Positions 25,091-37,580 of a stretch of DNA of 64,000 nucleotides are shown here, piece after piece. Below the pieces are notes generated by a model. It did no database searches, was not told where the DNA came from, and saw nothing but the letters and a program-made list of their open reading frames with translations. Origin of the DNA: Dolomedes plantarius (taxonomy: Eukaryota; Arthropoda; Arachnida; Araneae; Dolomedidae). The stretch spans positions 56,443,159 through 56,507,158 of the forward strand of contig OU015500.1 in NCBI GenBank assembly GCA_907164885.2, read 5' to 3'. The translations under genes and the position numbers were made by a program. Each line of letters starts with the position of its first letter. Within the stretch, counting starts at the first letter, position 1.

Positions 25091-26495
25091 CACTCATGGA
25101 CAAAAAAATTAGCGCATCAAGAAGGAGTCGTCAAAATGAAACGAAATTTTACATACGTAATGACTACTTTGATATAAGTAAATGATAAGAAAATCAAAGA
25201 AAAAGGATAATTTATTTCAGAGAAAAATGCAAAAGAACGGAGGAGTTAATACTCCGTTGGACACCCTCTAGCGCGAATGCACGATGCGATACGATCGGGC
25301 ATTGAGTCATACAAGTTCTGTGTGATGTCTTGAGACATTTCGTTCCATATTTGCTGTAACCTTGCCTCTAGTTCGTTCAAACTCGTGGGATGCCCAACTC
25401 GTCGTCCCAAATGATCCCAGATATGCTCGATTGGAGACAAATCTGGGGATCGGGCAGGCCAAGGAAGGGTAGAGAACAGTGCGGAGACAGTCTTGTGACA
25501 CCCTTGCCGTATGCGGCCGAGCATTGTCTTGTTGAAAAATGGCTCCTGGTCATGAGTGGCAACAAATGTGGTTGCAGGATTTCATGAACATACCGCTGGG
25601 CTGTCATGGTGCCACGGAACAATACTAGGGGTGACCGTGTATTGTAGGCAATGGCACCCCATACCATCACACCAGCTGTGGGAGCGATGTGTCGCTGTAC
25701 AGCAAAGGCAGGATTGAAGCGTTCACCACGTGTCTGCACACACGAACACCATTGTCACCACTGCCGAGATTGAATCTGGATTCGTCGCTAAAGACGACCT
25801 GGTTCCATTCCGCTGCAGTCCAGTTTCCTCATGCGCGGCAAAACTCCAAACGGAGGCGTCGATGGGAGGGCGTCAAGGGCATCACACGTAATGGGCGCCG
25901 CGATACCAACTGTCCTTCAGCCAGGCGCCTTCGTATGGTTCGAGAAGACACAGAGGCACCTAGTGAAGGTGCTACCTGTGCCTGGATGGCGGCCGATGAA
26001 GCAGTTGGCTGTACGCGTGCATTTCTTACGATGTGGCGGTCTTCTCGACGACTGGTCTGTCGAGGGCGTCCTGAGCCTGGTCTTCGTGTACATGACATCT
26101 CTCGGGTCCACTGGTCCCAACACCTCCTCACAACACAATCAGACCGGCCTAATTGACGAGCTACTCGCCTAGCTGACCACCCAGCTTCCATCATCCCGAC
26201 GATTCTCCCCCTCTCAAACTACGACAACTGCTTATATTGTCTTCGAACACGGCGTAATGGCATGTCTATCTCAGCTCTTCCTTTGTAAATGATTCAGCAC
26301 ACTCAAACAAGCTTTGGTTACATGTTTTATACTCCACAGAGTACGATGTTCAACGCCCTCTACCGGCTATATGTAATGCGCAATCACGCTGCATTTCTAA
26401 TCATTTGCATATCTCCCCGACATGTACCTTCATTGCAAGTTTCGTTACGATCCCGCAATTATTTCTTGGTGCGCTAATTTTTTTGTCCATGAGTG
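25091..26495 (-). mobile_element. Tc1 element of a different family nested in copy B
   Basis: A 1,405-bp element with matching ends CACTCATGGACAAAAAAATT and AATTTTTTTGTCCATGAGTG and intact TA duplications at 25089-25090 and 26496-26497. It is much richer in G+C and less decayed than the host element, so it arrived later. The transposase is on the minus strand. Confidence 0.93.
25246..26194 (-). pseudogene. Tc1 DD34E transposase of the nested element, recently broken
   Basis: The first block (from 26194) has the paired-like helix-turn-helix domain: SARRVARQLGRSDCVVRRCW, then GSGRPRQTSRREDRHIV and SSRTIRRRLAE. A TGA near 25828, probably from CGA, interrupts the stretch before WNQVVFSDESRF, which holds the first catalytic Asp. 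A one-base indel follows near 25745. The next block gives GVMVWGAIAYNTRSPLV. The second Asp region (normally QQDNARPH) is frameshifted near 25535. The final block has WPARSPDLSPIEHIWD with catalytic Glu near 25440 and ends in IRARGC near 25250. About 316 of roughly 340 codons survive in three frames. Confidence 0.92.
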
Positions 26496-26589
26496 TAATA
26501 TAGTGTATGTATTATTCTACTATCAGATAGAGCTAATGAAGATAAGGGCATCGTGCTATTGGGGAGAACATCGTAAAATATCAAATCTT

Positions 26590-27570
26590 GCAAACCTTGC
26601 GAAAAGGGGAAATTATTGGAGCACTTTTAAATAGGTGTATCTGTTACTGCAACCCCCAGGCTAATGGGTGTTTTTCGAGCTATGGTATCGAAAGTCATGA
26701 TAGCATACAGAGTGCACGGAAAAACATCCTTTGCGGAACAGAATAGTGGACGAAAGGGAGAGCTGAGTGAAAGAGACGGACGAGGTATTCAAGCGGATTG
26801 TGACATGAAGAAAGAAACAATTGCAACCAAAATGACCGAAGAGCTTTATCTGCATATGCACGTTCTGGTATCAATCATTAGAGAAGAGAACTTCGCAAGC
26901 AAAGTATTTTCGAAAGAGTAGCTATTCCCAATGTAATAGATGTCAATACAAAATATCGTCCACAATGGTGCCACGAGCGCAAATCCTGGTCGAGTAATAT
27001 GTCGAAAAACGGCATTTGGTCCGACGAATCACTATTCACGTTGTACCTCGCAACAGAATGTGCGTATGTCTGGACAACAACTACACAAGCGTAAGATTCG
27101 GGCTGTCTCATCTCAACTGTCAATCATGGAGGTAGATCTATCAGGGTTTAGGATGACATCTCATGGTTTTCTTCAGACCCTCTTGTAACCCTAAAAGGGA
27201 GATTAAAGGGGAACGACTATGTCGAAATTTTACCTCATTTGTCCATCCTATGTTGCAAACATTGTTTCTTGAAGGAGATGGCGTTCTCCACGATGATAAT
27301 CTTCCTATACATACATATAATTCTATCATGTATTATTTTGAAGAGCATGAAAAATAAGTCAAATATCTTATCTTGCCCTGTACAATCCTCCCGAGTATAT
27401 ATCATCTTTCAACCGTGATCTGTATAAGCTGATAGAGCTAGGTATCGATTCCACCACAACATCTCTACAGGAATTTTCATTATTTTTCCATGAAGAATGG
27501 TACAATATATTCTTAACCACTATTCATGACTTGTATGATCCAATTCCAAGGTGAATCAGGTGGTATTATA
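26590..27570 (+). pseudogene. Transposase of Tc1 copy B
   Basis: Begins near 26580 with SNLANLAKRG, equivalent to the copy A start, in a disturbed frame. It then shows MIAYRVHGKTSFAEQNSGRK (near 26700-26755), the same helix-turn-helix linker as copy A. Landmarks further on are VLHDDNLPIHT (second catalytic Asp, near 27285-27320) and [16 protein letters not shown] (C-terminal tail, near 27490-27540). The Glu-containing block between them is unreadable. Stops and frameshifts throughout. Comparing it with copy A would date the family. Confidence 0.85.
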
Positions 27571-27650
27571 TGACAAAGGTGATCCTTCGCCGTATTAATA
27601 AAGGTTTTAACGATGCTTCTTAGTGTTTCCATTATTTTGATAACCACATG

Positions 27651-27654
27651 TACA

Positions 27655-27750
<96 letters not shown>

Positions 27751-27769
27751 ATATATATGTATGTGTGTG
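27651..27769. repeat. (TA)n microsatellite with TG end
   Basis: About 95 bp of TA ending in ATGTATGTGTGTG. It is the right half of the tract into which Tc1 copy B inserted. Confidence 0.96.
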
Positions 27770-28807
<1,038 letters not shown>

Positions 28808-28810
<3 letters not shown>

Positions 28811-29269
28811 TACTTATATTATTTTGAAATTAATAATATAGAAAATAGCAATTACAATATATTTAGATATATAGATGATATAATAGTAATTAATAAAAGT
28901 AATAACCCTATAAACTTAAATTTTTACCCTCCTAATTTGGAACTAATTAAAAGTAGCCATGATAATATTAATGTAAACTTTCTAGATATTAATATTAAAT
29001 TAAGTACTAACAATAAATTTACTTTTGACTTATACGACAAAAGATCTGACTATAATTTTAATATTGTTAAATTTCAAAATTATCTAACCTGTTTACATAA
29101 ATCTGTTTTTAATAACATTATTGTAAATCAGTTAGTTCGTATAAATAGGCTATGTTCTAAAGACAATAGGATTAAGCATATTATAGACTTGAACGCTGTG
29201 CTAACTCGTAATAATTACCCAGTAAGTCTATCCAAAAACATAATTGGTTGTTTTTGTTTTAATGAATAG
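28808..29269 (+). pseudogene. PLE reverse transcriptase, C-terminal part
   Basis: One open frame runs from 28808 to the TAG ending at 29269. FRYIDDIIVIN (YIDD at 28868-28879) is RT motif C, the catalytic Asp pair. NVNFLDINIKL is the following conserved PLE block, and FTFDLYDKRSDYNFNIVKFQ then ACS-like RLCSKDNR are typical of the PLE thumb. The rest of the RT and the endonuclease are missing at the 5' side. The remaining frame is intact although AT-rich, so the copy is not very old. It is not a functional gene because it lacks RT motifs upstream of YIDD. Confidence 0.78.
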
Positions 29270-29685
29270 TTTGTTCTGTTGCATTAATAAGTTAAACATA
29301 ACAATAGGTTAAAATAAAAATAATAACTACTAAAAACAAAAATAAAAATCATAAGTAAAATAAAATAAAAATAAAATTAACTCATAGTAGTAACAATAAT
29401 AAAAACTAAATAAATAAAGGAATAATAGTCTTAAAATATGGTAACCTAAGTAAGTCTGTAATTGAGTATCCACTACCTCAATGGTTGCAAGTTTTATGAC
29501 GTCAGTCATCTTGCGGTTACAAGTTCTTAACTTCCACTCTGACTAGCGCCAGGCTTGGTGTTCTTTGGTTAAGTACTTTTATTCAAACTTAATTCATTTA
29601 TTATTCAATTCTTCTGTTAATAATGGATTGTACGGTGTCTGAGTGTGTTTATTTAATAGATCATACTCATCAGAAACAATCCATT

Positions 29686-29735
29686 GGTTTTTAGACAGTA
29701 TTGACACCGCTGATGAAGAAATGCTGTCAAAAACC
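29686..29735 (+). other. Stem-loop in PLE copy 1 3' region
   Basis: GGTTTTTAGACAG pairs with CTGTCAAAAACC (one bulge), enclosing a loop with CGCTGATGAAGAA. Copy 2 has a hairpin with a similar CTGATGATGAG loop at 50485-50536. Confidence 0.5.
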
Positions 29736-29814
29736 TTATTCATACTTTTCTTTACATGTTGGATGTTCCTGGCTTCAAGTAGCTTTAGAGCTATTACTGG
29801 TTTTCCCTTTCATC

Positions 29815-29816
<2 letters not shown>

Positions 29817-29892
<76 letters not shown>

Positions 29893-29917
29893 GTGTGTGT
29901 GTGTGTGTGTGTGTATG
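29817..29917. repeat. (TA)n(TG)n microsatellite
   Basis: TA run followed by TG repeats; downstream boundary of PLE copy 1. Confidence 0.96.
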
Positions 29918-30751
29918 TATGAAATACGTAAAACACATTCAATAAAGTCTAAAATCTCACCAAAAATAAATATGTTGTATATTATATTTTTTTTTATTCT
30001 GTGGTGCCGTGATACACAAGGTTTACTAAGGATTAAGATTCTTGATTCGATAAGGTTATCTTTGTTATGACAATATATTATTTTCAGCAATATTTGCTTT
30101 ATTATTCCTGTGCTATAAAGATAATGTTTACGACCGAAATACTCTGTCATGTGCCGCTTAGCTCTGCAAGTCGGTTAACATAAATAAACAACAGAACTTT
30201 AAGCATATCTATAAATCCATCCTTATAAACCATAATTAAAGCAGGTATGTAAATAATCATTAAATCCTAAACTTCATCTTTTATTCAAATATTATACAGA
30301 TAACTGGGAGTCTTGCGTATCTCATTATGCGACTGCACGGATTTCGATGCCATAAATTCGTAAAATTAGTGTGGTAAAAGAGAATTTAGATCCTTTTCAT
30401 TCCATTTATGTAGCTAGAATTGTTTATCAGAGCGGTTTACTGTTTAAACAGCTAGCATTTTCCAAAATGCTTTATCAAAGAAATTATTATTTATATTTAT
30501 TTGATTCTTGGATTTTTCATCACAGCATTACTGTCACTACGTCATACATAGTTTTTAAGCTCAGAATAGATTTTATAAATTAAAAATCCCCGCAAATCAT
30601 CAAAATCTATTATTTAGGTGTTTTTTCTGTCTTAGGTATTGTTTGAAATAAAATTCGAAATATTTTTAATTGTATCTTGTGTGTTATTTTTGTTTGTACG
30701 CTGTTTGGAATAAAAATACTTATTATGCGCATTGAAGCATTGTTATAATTA
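29918..30751. other. AT-rich unannotated DNA
   Basis: Nothing recognised. Confidence 0.45.
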
Positions 30752-30753
30752 TA

Positions 30754-31310
30754 CAGGGTGTCCGAGCTAAAGGTATCCCAAAGTTATGACTTATTTTCAC
30801 GAAACTACCCATTAGAATTTAAAAAAAAATAAATAGAAAGAACATCTCACCAAGTTTTCATATCAGCCATAGATTTCTATCATAGTATCAGAGATTTCAA
30901 TGTATGCACCTTTTGTATCGCGAATAGCGTCTAAATGGTAGTCCAGTCCTCTCCAAGTGTTTCGTAGCATATGAGGCGCTATTAGACTTTTTTGCTTGGG
31001 GATTCATTAAATCCATTGTGTATTAACAAAAAATTGAAACTGTGGATGAGTTGGAGAAGCGTATCGTTCAAGCAATGTAACAACTCCGGATATTCTACGA
31101 AACACTTGGAGAAAACTGGATTACCATTTAGATGTTTGTCGTTCTACAAAAGGTGTACACATCGAAATCTATGTTACTATGATCGAAATCTATGATAGAT
31201 ATGAAAACTTGGTGAGATGGTCTTTCTGTATAAATATTTTTTAAAGTTCTATTGGGTAGTTTCGTAAAAATTAGTCATGTCTTTTGGATTCTTTTAACCT
31301 AGACACCCTG
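30754..31310. mobile_element. Palindromic DUF4817-family element (two 3' ends)
   Basis: 557 bp flanked by TA (30752-30753, 31311-31312), with ends CAGGGTGTCC and its near-complement AGACACCCTG. The arms (30754 to about 30985 and about 31070-31310) are inverted copies of one sequence, including ACCAAGTTTTCATAT and CTCCAAGTGTTTCGTAG. The right arm on the plus strand encodes the C-terminus of a DUF4817-type Tc1/mariner transposase. The element is therefore built from two opposed 3' ends around a spacer of about 80 bp, the same architecture as the mariner at 4307-5680. Confidence 0.82.
30995..31195 (+). pseudogene. C-terminal fragment of a DUF4817-type transposase
   Basis: Plus-strand reading with small frame changes: WGFIKSIVY (after the usual SPDLTPCDFFL block), then KIETVDELEKRIVQA, then WRKLDYHLDVCRSTKGVHIE, the highly conserved end of this transposase (compare ICRASKGGHIEHL at 33390-33425). 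No catalytic residues remain. Confidence 0.66.
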
Positions 31311-31312
31311 TA

Positions 31313-32771
31313 TTATATCATAAGCACATTTTTATTTCTTTATTCATGATTTAATATTGAAATTACGTGTTTCCTTTACATACTTTATTATCAAGATATT
31401 TATGGAAATCATCTTGATGAAAACTGTAACTGAATATCTGTATTTGGGAGAAATATTAATTTTTAAATAACACTGTAAGTAATTAATTTCATTTCCTGAT
31501 CTAAATTCATTGAAAACTTCTAAAATTTGTATTAGCCTTTTGAGAGCTCCTTAAGTATAATAAATCTGACTTGATCCTCAAGTGGCCTGCTCTAAACCAC
31601 CTACACGATATTCTATTCACCGAATTCTATTCATCATACTTTTAATGAATGAGTGGGTGTAAGCTGCAAAATGGAACACAAAAATTAAATTTCATGGAAA
31701 AATAAAGTACGTAGATTAATATTTATTTATGTTTATTCATATTTATTTGGTGTAAATAATCGATTCAGCTCTTTAAACAATAAATAATTCTTTGAAAGGC
31801 ATATTTTTGTTGTTTACATGTTTATACTTTTTCTGTTCTTCTCGTAAAAATAACTCAATTAGTGACAAAGATTTCCTTCTAGAATAATGTAACAATATCC
31901 AACTATCTAAATGCTGTACTCTATTACCGTTACGAATTTACTGACTGTTTGTTTGATAGCAATGTATAATTATTAAATTGGGAATTTCAGTTTCCTGACT
32001 GCATAACTTCTTTGAACTTTAAGATATTTTGGTAACTCGGAATTCTGACCACCTACACATGTGGTCAACTGATTATAATCAGTACAGTTTTCGTAAATAA
32101 ATTTCTGTAGAAGCATCTAGGAGCATTTTTCTTTGTTGGCAATGAATTTAAAATTCTTCGACTTCCATACAAAGCAGTTTAGTTTTAATGTTGACTTTTG
32201 TTACAATATAACATTTTGAAGTTAATGCTGGAAAAAATTGCTTGCATCACTACGATGGTTTCATATAATCTGAAATTATGGATGATTTTTATTTCAGTCT
32301 TTTAACAGTTTTGGATTTTAATAGGAAGGGAGAATTTAGAATAGATGTTTTTGGAAGCTAGTACGTAACTAAAATCTGCTGGTGGCTTTCTATGTTTCTA
32401 ATGATAAATGCCAACGTAACAATAAACCTGCATTAAGTATATGGAAACCTTATTCATCTGAGCTTAAGGTTAAACTGGGGCTAAGGGTTTTATTTAAAAG
32501 ATGTTACATGCACTTTTTACCTAATAAATAACTGCAGCCTCAAAATAAATATGTTATTTAATTAATGGATGTGATCCAAATATATTACTGTGCATATTTG
32601 TTTGTATACAGAATTATATCCCCACCCAACTCACTTACCAATGCACAGATAGGTAGAAAGAGGGAAAGATATTATATGAAAGAAACAGATTGAGACACAA
32701 TTCAATCTTCATGGGAAACTACGAGAAAATAGGGAAAGCAAAGCCATAGGAAAGAGAACTACAGAGTAAAC
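31313..32771. other. AT-rich unannotated DNA
   Basis: Nothing recognised over about 1.46 kb. Confidence 0.45.
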
Positions 32772-32773
32772 TA

Positions 32774-33546
32774 CAGGGTGTTTCAAAAAGAATCATCCGA
32801 TTAAAAAAATCATAACTATTCACCTTTTAATCCGTTTTGATCGAATAATGTATAGACAGAAAGACGGAAATCTCTGGTTTCCTGCAGTTGCCGACAAGTA
32901 GCGCTAACGCTCTTCCTTCGCCTGCCACTTCAGTGTTTGTAAAGATGGCGACTGCACAACAAAAATCAAAGAATCATCCTATTACAAAGAATCATTACTA
33001 TTTATCTTTCAATCCGTCTTAATAAAATAATGTATGGGCAGAAAGAGGGAAATCTCAAGTTTCCTGCAGTTGCCGACAAGAAGCGCTAACGTTCTTCCTT
33101 CGTCCACCACTTCAGTATTTATAAAGATGGCGAATGCACAACAGAAATCATTTTCAGTTCTACGCTTTGCGAAGTGCGAGTTCGTAACAACTATTCAGAG
33201 GGATATTCGTCCACAAAACCCTGGTAGATAAAAGTTCCTACTAAAGTTCCTACCTCTTATAGCATTAGGTGATGGTATAAACAATTACAAGACACGGGTT
33301 GTCTGTATTCGCATAACAGCCGTGGAAGCATTGTATGCAGGCATGCTCGCAAAAGTTTGGGATGAATTTGCCTAAAGTATAGAAATATGTCGTGCATCCA
33401 AAGGTGGGCATATTGAGCACCTTTATTTTTGGTTTGTAAAAAAACTATGATTAGCCATGTGATGTAAAATTAATTTTAAGTTTATATGTTCAATATTTTT
33501 TATAATATACTCATTTCAAATCGGGTTATTCCTTTTGAATAGTTTG
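32774..33546 (+). mobile_element. Internally deleted DUF4817-family transposon
   Basis: The left end CAGGGTGTTTCAAAAAGAAT is preceded by TA. The right end is a decayed complement (TCGGGTTATTCCTTTTGAAT) near 33521-33540. The 5' region is tandemly duplicated with a period of 180 bp: 32788-32967 and 32968-33147 both run from AAGAATCATCC through TTTCCTGCAGTTGCCGACAA to the start codon region ATGGCGA. Most of the transposase is deleted; only its first 35 or so and last 20 or so codons remain. Confidence 0.78.
33126..33430 (+). pseudogene. DUF4817-type transposase: first and last codons only
   Basis: From ATG 33127 the frame reads MANAQQKSFSVLRFAKCEF, the N-terminal helix-turn-helix (DUF4817) seen in arthropod Tc1/mariner-like proteins, and stops near 33231. 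Decayed WxQLQDTGCL lies near 33270-33305. After a deletion the C-terminal ICRASKGGHIEHL appears at 33390-33425. The DDE core is absent. Confidence 0.7.
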
Positions 33547-35779
33547 AAAACTAAAATCCGTTATGCAAAATTTAAAGATCCAAATATATCACATACATAT
33601 CATAAGAAATTAGAAAACAATCAAATTAATATTATCAATTTTATTACACATTATGCTATTTTAGCAGTTTTTTACCGACAATACTTATTATCAACCATTT
33701 AAATTACTTTCCCTTTTAGTTTTATATACCTTTGATGAAAATCGAAATTCGAATTAAACTGTTCATGTTAAGGTATAAAGCATTCGAAAAGAATTAAAAG
33801 TAAAAAATCTCTAATTCCGGAAGAAAAAAATTAGTTTTCAGTTACATTTCGAATAATTTTCGACCCGTAATTAGCATATTGTATTATAGTATGCTAATGA
33901 ATACTGCATTTGTTTTCTGAAGAAATTCTTTTTTCAATTGATATATTTATATGTTCCCTTTCTATTATAAAAAATGCATTTCAGTTTGATTTCAAACATA
34001 AAATTCAGAAAATGGCAGTTAATGCAAAAAAAGAGATTCTGGAAACTTATTAAAGAAATGTTACGAATGAATAGCTTTCAATTACGGTTTGATGGGAAAC
34101 ACGGAATTCACCCAAGCATTAACATAATCAGACCATGAAGAAAAAATAGATAGGTTGGTAGGAAAAAATTGATTGCAGCTGAATTTCATTCATTTTTAAA
34201 TAAATTTTAGATTTAAAAAGCTCGACAAAGGCATTGCATTCAGCCTGAAAACTAGTTATTCCATCTCTATTTTTTTAAATAATAGTTTATATACTGTTAT
34301 AAAAAATTAATAATCTGCTAATAATAATTAATCAACAGACACTATGAAATTAAACACTTGCGAGTGGAACTAAATTTTTTAAAAAATGCAAATAAATGAG
34401 AAAATATTAAATTTTATCGTTTTTTTCTAAATAGTTGAAATTTTTGCTTTTATACGTTAAAAGGGTTTATCCTTCTTAAAAGATTATGACGAGAAAAATT
34501 CAGTTATTCTTCTAGACTTGATTTAAATTTCTCTGTATGTTTGGCACTGCAGTTTTTTCAGAAGTTATTAATTTATAGTTTTGAAATTACGTAATAAAAA
34601 TGAGTAGCATAAGTTATTTTGCTAAACCATGTGCATAAAATTTCTAACATTAAGGCTGCTTTGTACCAACCGTAATGTATTCGCTCACCTCAATGTTAAC
34701 CTATGGATAAAATTTTGTCTAGTATTGACAGCTGCATACTTGCTGATAATCAAATGAAAATGGTATTTTCAGATAGCCTGAAGTTTTCTGCACTTTACAA
34801 CAGGATTCATTTTTATAAATTTCGTCTACCAAAGTAATTTACGAGCGTTTAAAATACACTATATCAGAATCCCCCCCCCCAATAATTTGAATTATACAAT
34901 TTTATTTGCATTGTTTTTTAAACGTAGAATGCACCAAGGTTTAAAATTTCTTTCGCTGTTGCGGAGTACAATTTAAAAAAAATATTTCAATCCAAGACGG
35001 AAATCCTTGGACAAATTTAAGTGAATTCAATAGGGTTAGTACACAGCAGCCTTAAGGTATTCGTTCAATCGTAAATTAAGATTTTCTTTACAAGTTATAA
35101 AAAAATATTCTTTATTATTCTTTAGAGCTGCATCATTGTCTAGTCTTCCTTTAAATTTTGTCATTTGAATATTCCTCAAAAATGAAATAAAATAGTTATT
35201 TAAATGTTAACTTTGTGGAGTTCAGCTGTTTTCACTACCTTAGTTTGCGGTAAGGTATATACTAAAACAACGAACTCACAATTAACCATTAAACCATTGA
35301 GTTTTTGCCTTCTGGTTCTTCCCCCACCGTTGTTGTTTTTTTCTTTGAAAGCGCGTTTTGATGGAACGTTTGAAAACGCGAGTTCATTACAGTTAAGTTA
35401 TTTAAATAAAAATAAGTAGTACTAACTAAGTTATACACAAATTCTTATGAATACATAGATAAATTTATATACTGTACAGATTTTTTTGTTCATAAATTTC
35501 TTATAATACGGTATGTTTTAAATCAAGGCGACATGCATAAACCCACTTCACAATGTTTACTCCTCACTTAGTCCACTATTGTCTTTTCATCCCCTTTTTT
35601 CATCGAATATATCTGAATAATCCTTCGTATTCACTTGAAACGCCAATTTCAAATAGCCTTTAACTTTCGAAAACCCAAAACTCCCGCCATTTTGTACTGC
35701 ATGTATTCTCAAAATAATCACCTAAATATCTGTTTCTTATCAGGAGAAATTATATTCGAGGTGCTGCTATATATTGATG

Positions 35780-35918
35780 AATCAAAAAATCTATTTAGAA
35801 TGCGTTAAACGCGTTTGTAACGTGCAACACATTTGAAAATCCCGATAGACGCGTCTAGCGCGTATCCGGGGGAAAGACACTGAAGAACGAGCTGAGCGCG
35901 TTCGTAGTTGTCTAAGGG
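35780..35918. mobile_element. Possible piggyBac-like terminus
   Basis: Read on the minus strand, TTAA (35919-35922) is followed by CCCTTAGACAACTACGAACG and CpG-rich GCGC/ACGCGT motifs, resembling the TTAA-CCCTT starts of the piggyBac elements at 47384 and 55972. No opposite end was found. Confidence 0.35.
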
Positions 35919-37439
35919 TTAACAAGATGCTACGACATTTTCTACAATAAACTCTATTTATTACAACACAATTAGACAACATAAATACCGTACTCAATTG
36001 CTAGCAGGCAAAGGGGAATTATTTATCGCGCGTGTTAATCCCAGTAGCTATAGTAAGGAAACCCTGCCAGAATTCAGCCACGCCACTGCTTGTACATACG
36101 CCACACTAAGCTTTATGTCTTCTATTTATCACCAGGTAGCTGGAACGATAGCTAATTTCAAAACGCCTTAGGTAAGCTTGATAATGTCCAGCTGTATAGC
36201 AAGGCGATCTTCACTTCTTCAATTTTTTTTGTTGTTCACCGCTCACCTCCGTCCGACCTCGCATCGTGGCAATTCTTCTCTCACTATCACGCGTGTATAA
36301 TATCCATGGGTTTCCCATCTAGTAGGAAAGCGCCGCTCATTTGCATTCGCTTATTTCTTCTTCAAATGGCGATTTTTTTAATCAGAGGGGCGTCAATTTT
36401 GGATTCAATACCTCACAACTTCGTTTAAAAGCTGCATTACAAGCGAATGAAATCGGGTGGAGTTTCAAATGCAATTCTAGCACTATATTGACACGTAAAT
36501 ATCCAGTTATCTAGTTCTTCGGAAAGAGCGTTGTAAAAAAATACCATTTTTAATTTCACCCATCATTTACGTTTGAATTTAGTTGTTATGAACATAATTT
36601 GGAAAAAAACTAATTATGTAGTGCTTCAAATAGTCTGCTGTATGATATACACCGCAGGAAGAGGAATAAGACTGTATGTTCACTGCTCAACCTGGGAGTT
36701 CCTCTAAAGGTGTATCAAATACCATTTTTAAAATTTTGACGATAACTCTTGGTAAACCTAAAAAAAAAACACACCCCTTTTTATTAATACGTCATTTCTT
36801 TGTGAATGATTTTACTAGGCTAGTGTTAGTTTTAGTTCTCCAAAATTTAAACTGTTTGTAAGTATTTCAGTAAGAAGTAGGTTTTCTACGACGAAAGATT
36901 TCTTTGTTTGTTGTAAAAATATGAATTTGTTTATATTTATTGAAACTGTGCTTATTAATGAAAATCCCATTGAGACAGCTGATAATCTCCATTTAAGAAA
37001 TTAAAAGGTCACAGACAGATCAGAAATTTTTCCACACAAATCTTCCAGATACAAATACACGCGACCAGATACAAATACAAGCAACATTCCATTATTCGTT
37101 TTTATGGTCACACCATTGTCATTACGGTCACCAGATTGTTAGAATAGAGTTTATTTTCTTTTATAATCTTGCCTATAGGAATTTATTTACTTTTATCTTC
37201 GAGAGATCAGTTGAACTGGTTCAGAGAGCTAAGGTAATACTTTCCTACAAGAAGGCTATTTATTAACAAGATCTAGTACATAAAGCCGGTATTAAACAGT
37301 TGTAGAAATCTATACCAACTATGTGACTTGGACCCACAGATTCTGGTACCGAATTCCACGGGCCTAGCTATTCCGCCATGGTCCAGAATTTCATCCATCA
37401 AAATCCACGCGTCTTCTACTTTGATTAATTTCTTTGTTA

Positions 37440-37580
37440 GAGTTTTAATAATTCATAATAATTCTAATATTTTTTTCATAATAGTTTTAATAATTTCATA
37501 ATAATTTTAATAATTTTCATAATAATTCTGATAATTTTTCATAATAATTTTAATAATTTTTGTGTCATAATAATTTCAAC
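37440..37580. repeat. Minisatellite of TTCATAATAATTTTAATAA-type units
   Basis: Four to five copies of a 27-32-bp unit based on CATAATAATTTTAATAATTT, each with small indels. Confidence 0.8.

Larger units (their letters stand above)
24984..27650 (+). mobile_element. Tc1-like element copy B, split by a second Tc1
   Basis: Outer ends CAGGTGGTTATGAAAATAAT and ATTATTTTGATAACCACATG with TA at 24982-24983 and 27651-27652. Removing the inner element and one TA leaves about 1,260 bp, close to the 1,272 bp of copy A (13105-14376). The orientation is opposite to copy A. Like copy A it sits in a TA microsatellite. The inner element lies in the 5' untranslated part, upstream of the transposase start. Confidence 0.9.
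28808..29816 (+). mobile_element. 5'-truncated Penelope-like element, copy 1
   Basis: Starts inside the RT palm immediately after the TA tract and ends in a second TA tract at 29817. The RT remnant is followed by about 550 bp of 3' sequence, first A-rich (29270-29420) and then of mixed composition. The protein resembles the corresponding part of copy 2 (50350-60689), including FLDINIK/YLDIKIK and YDK...F blocks. Both copies are bounded by TA repeats, which suggests that TA microsatellites are the insertion target. Confidence 0.72.

Noticed and set aside
25829..26172. Several 70-155-codon plus-strand frames over 25390-26172
   Set aside because: Antisense shadows of the Tc1 transposase frame, which is richer in G+C and therefore has few stops in other phases.
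29711..29735. Active hammerhead ribozyme in PLE copy 1
   Set aside because: CTGATGA is present but the required stem II and GAAA core are not arranged correctly; kept only as a low-interest hairpin observation.
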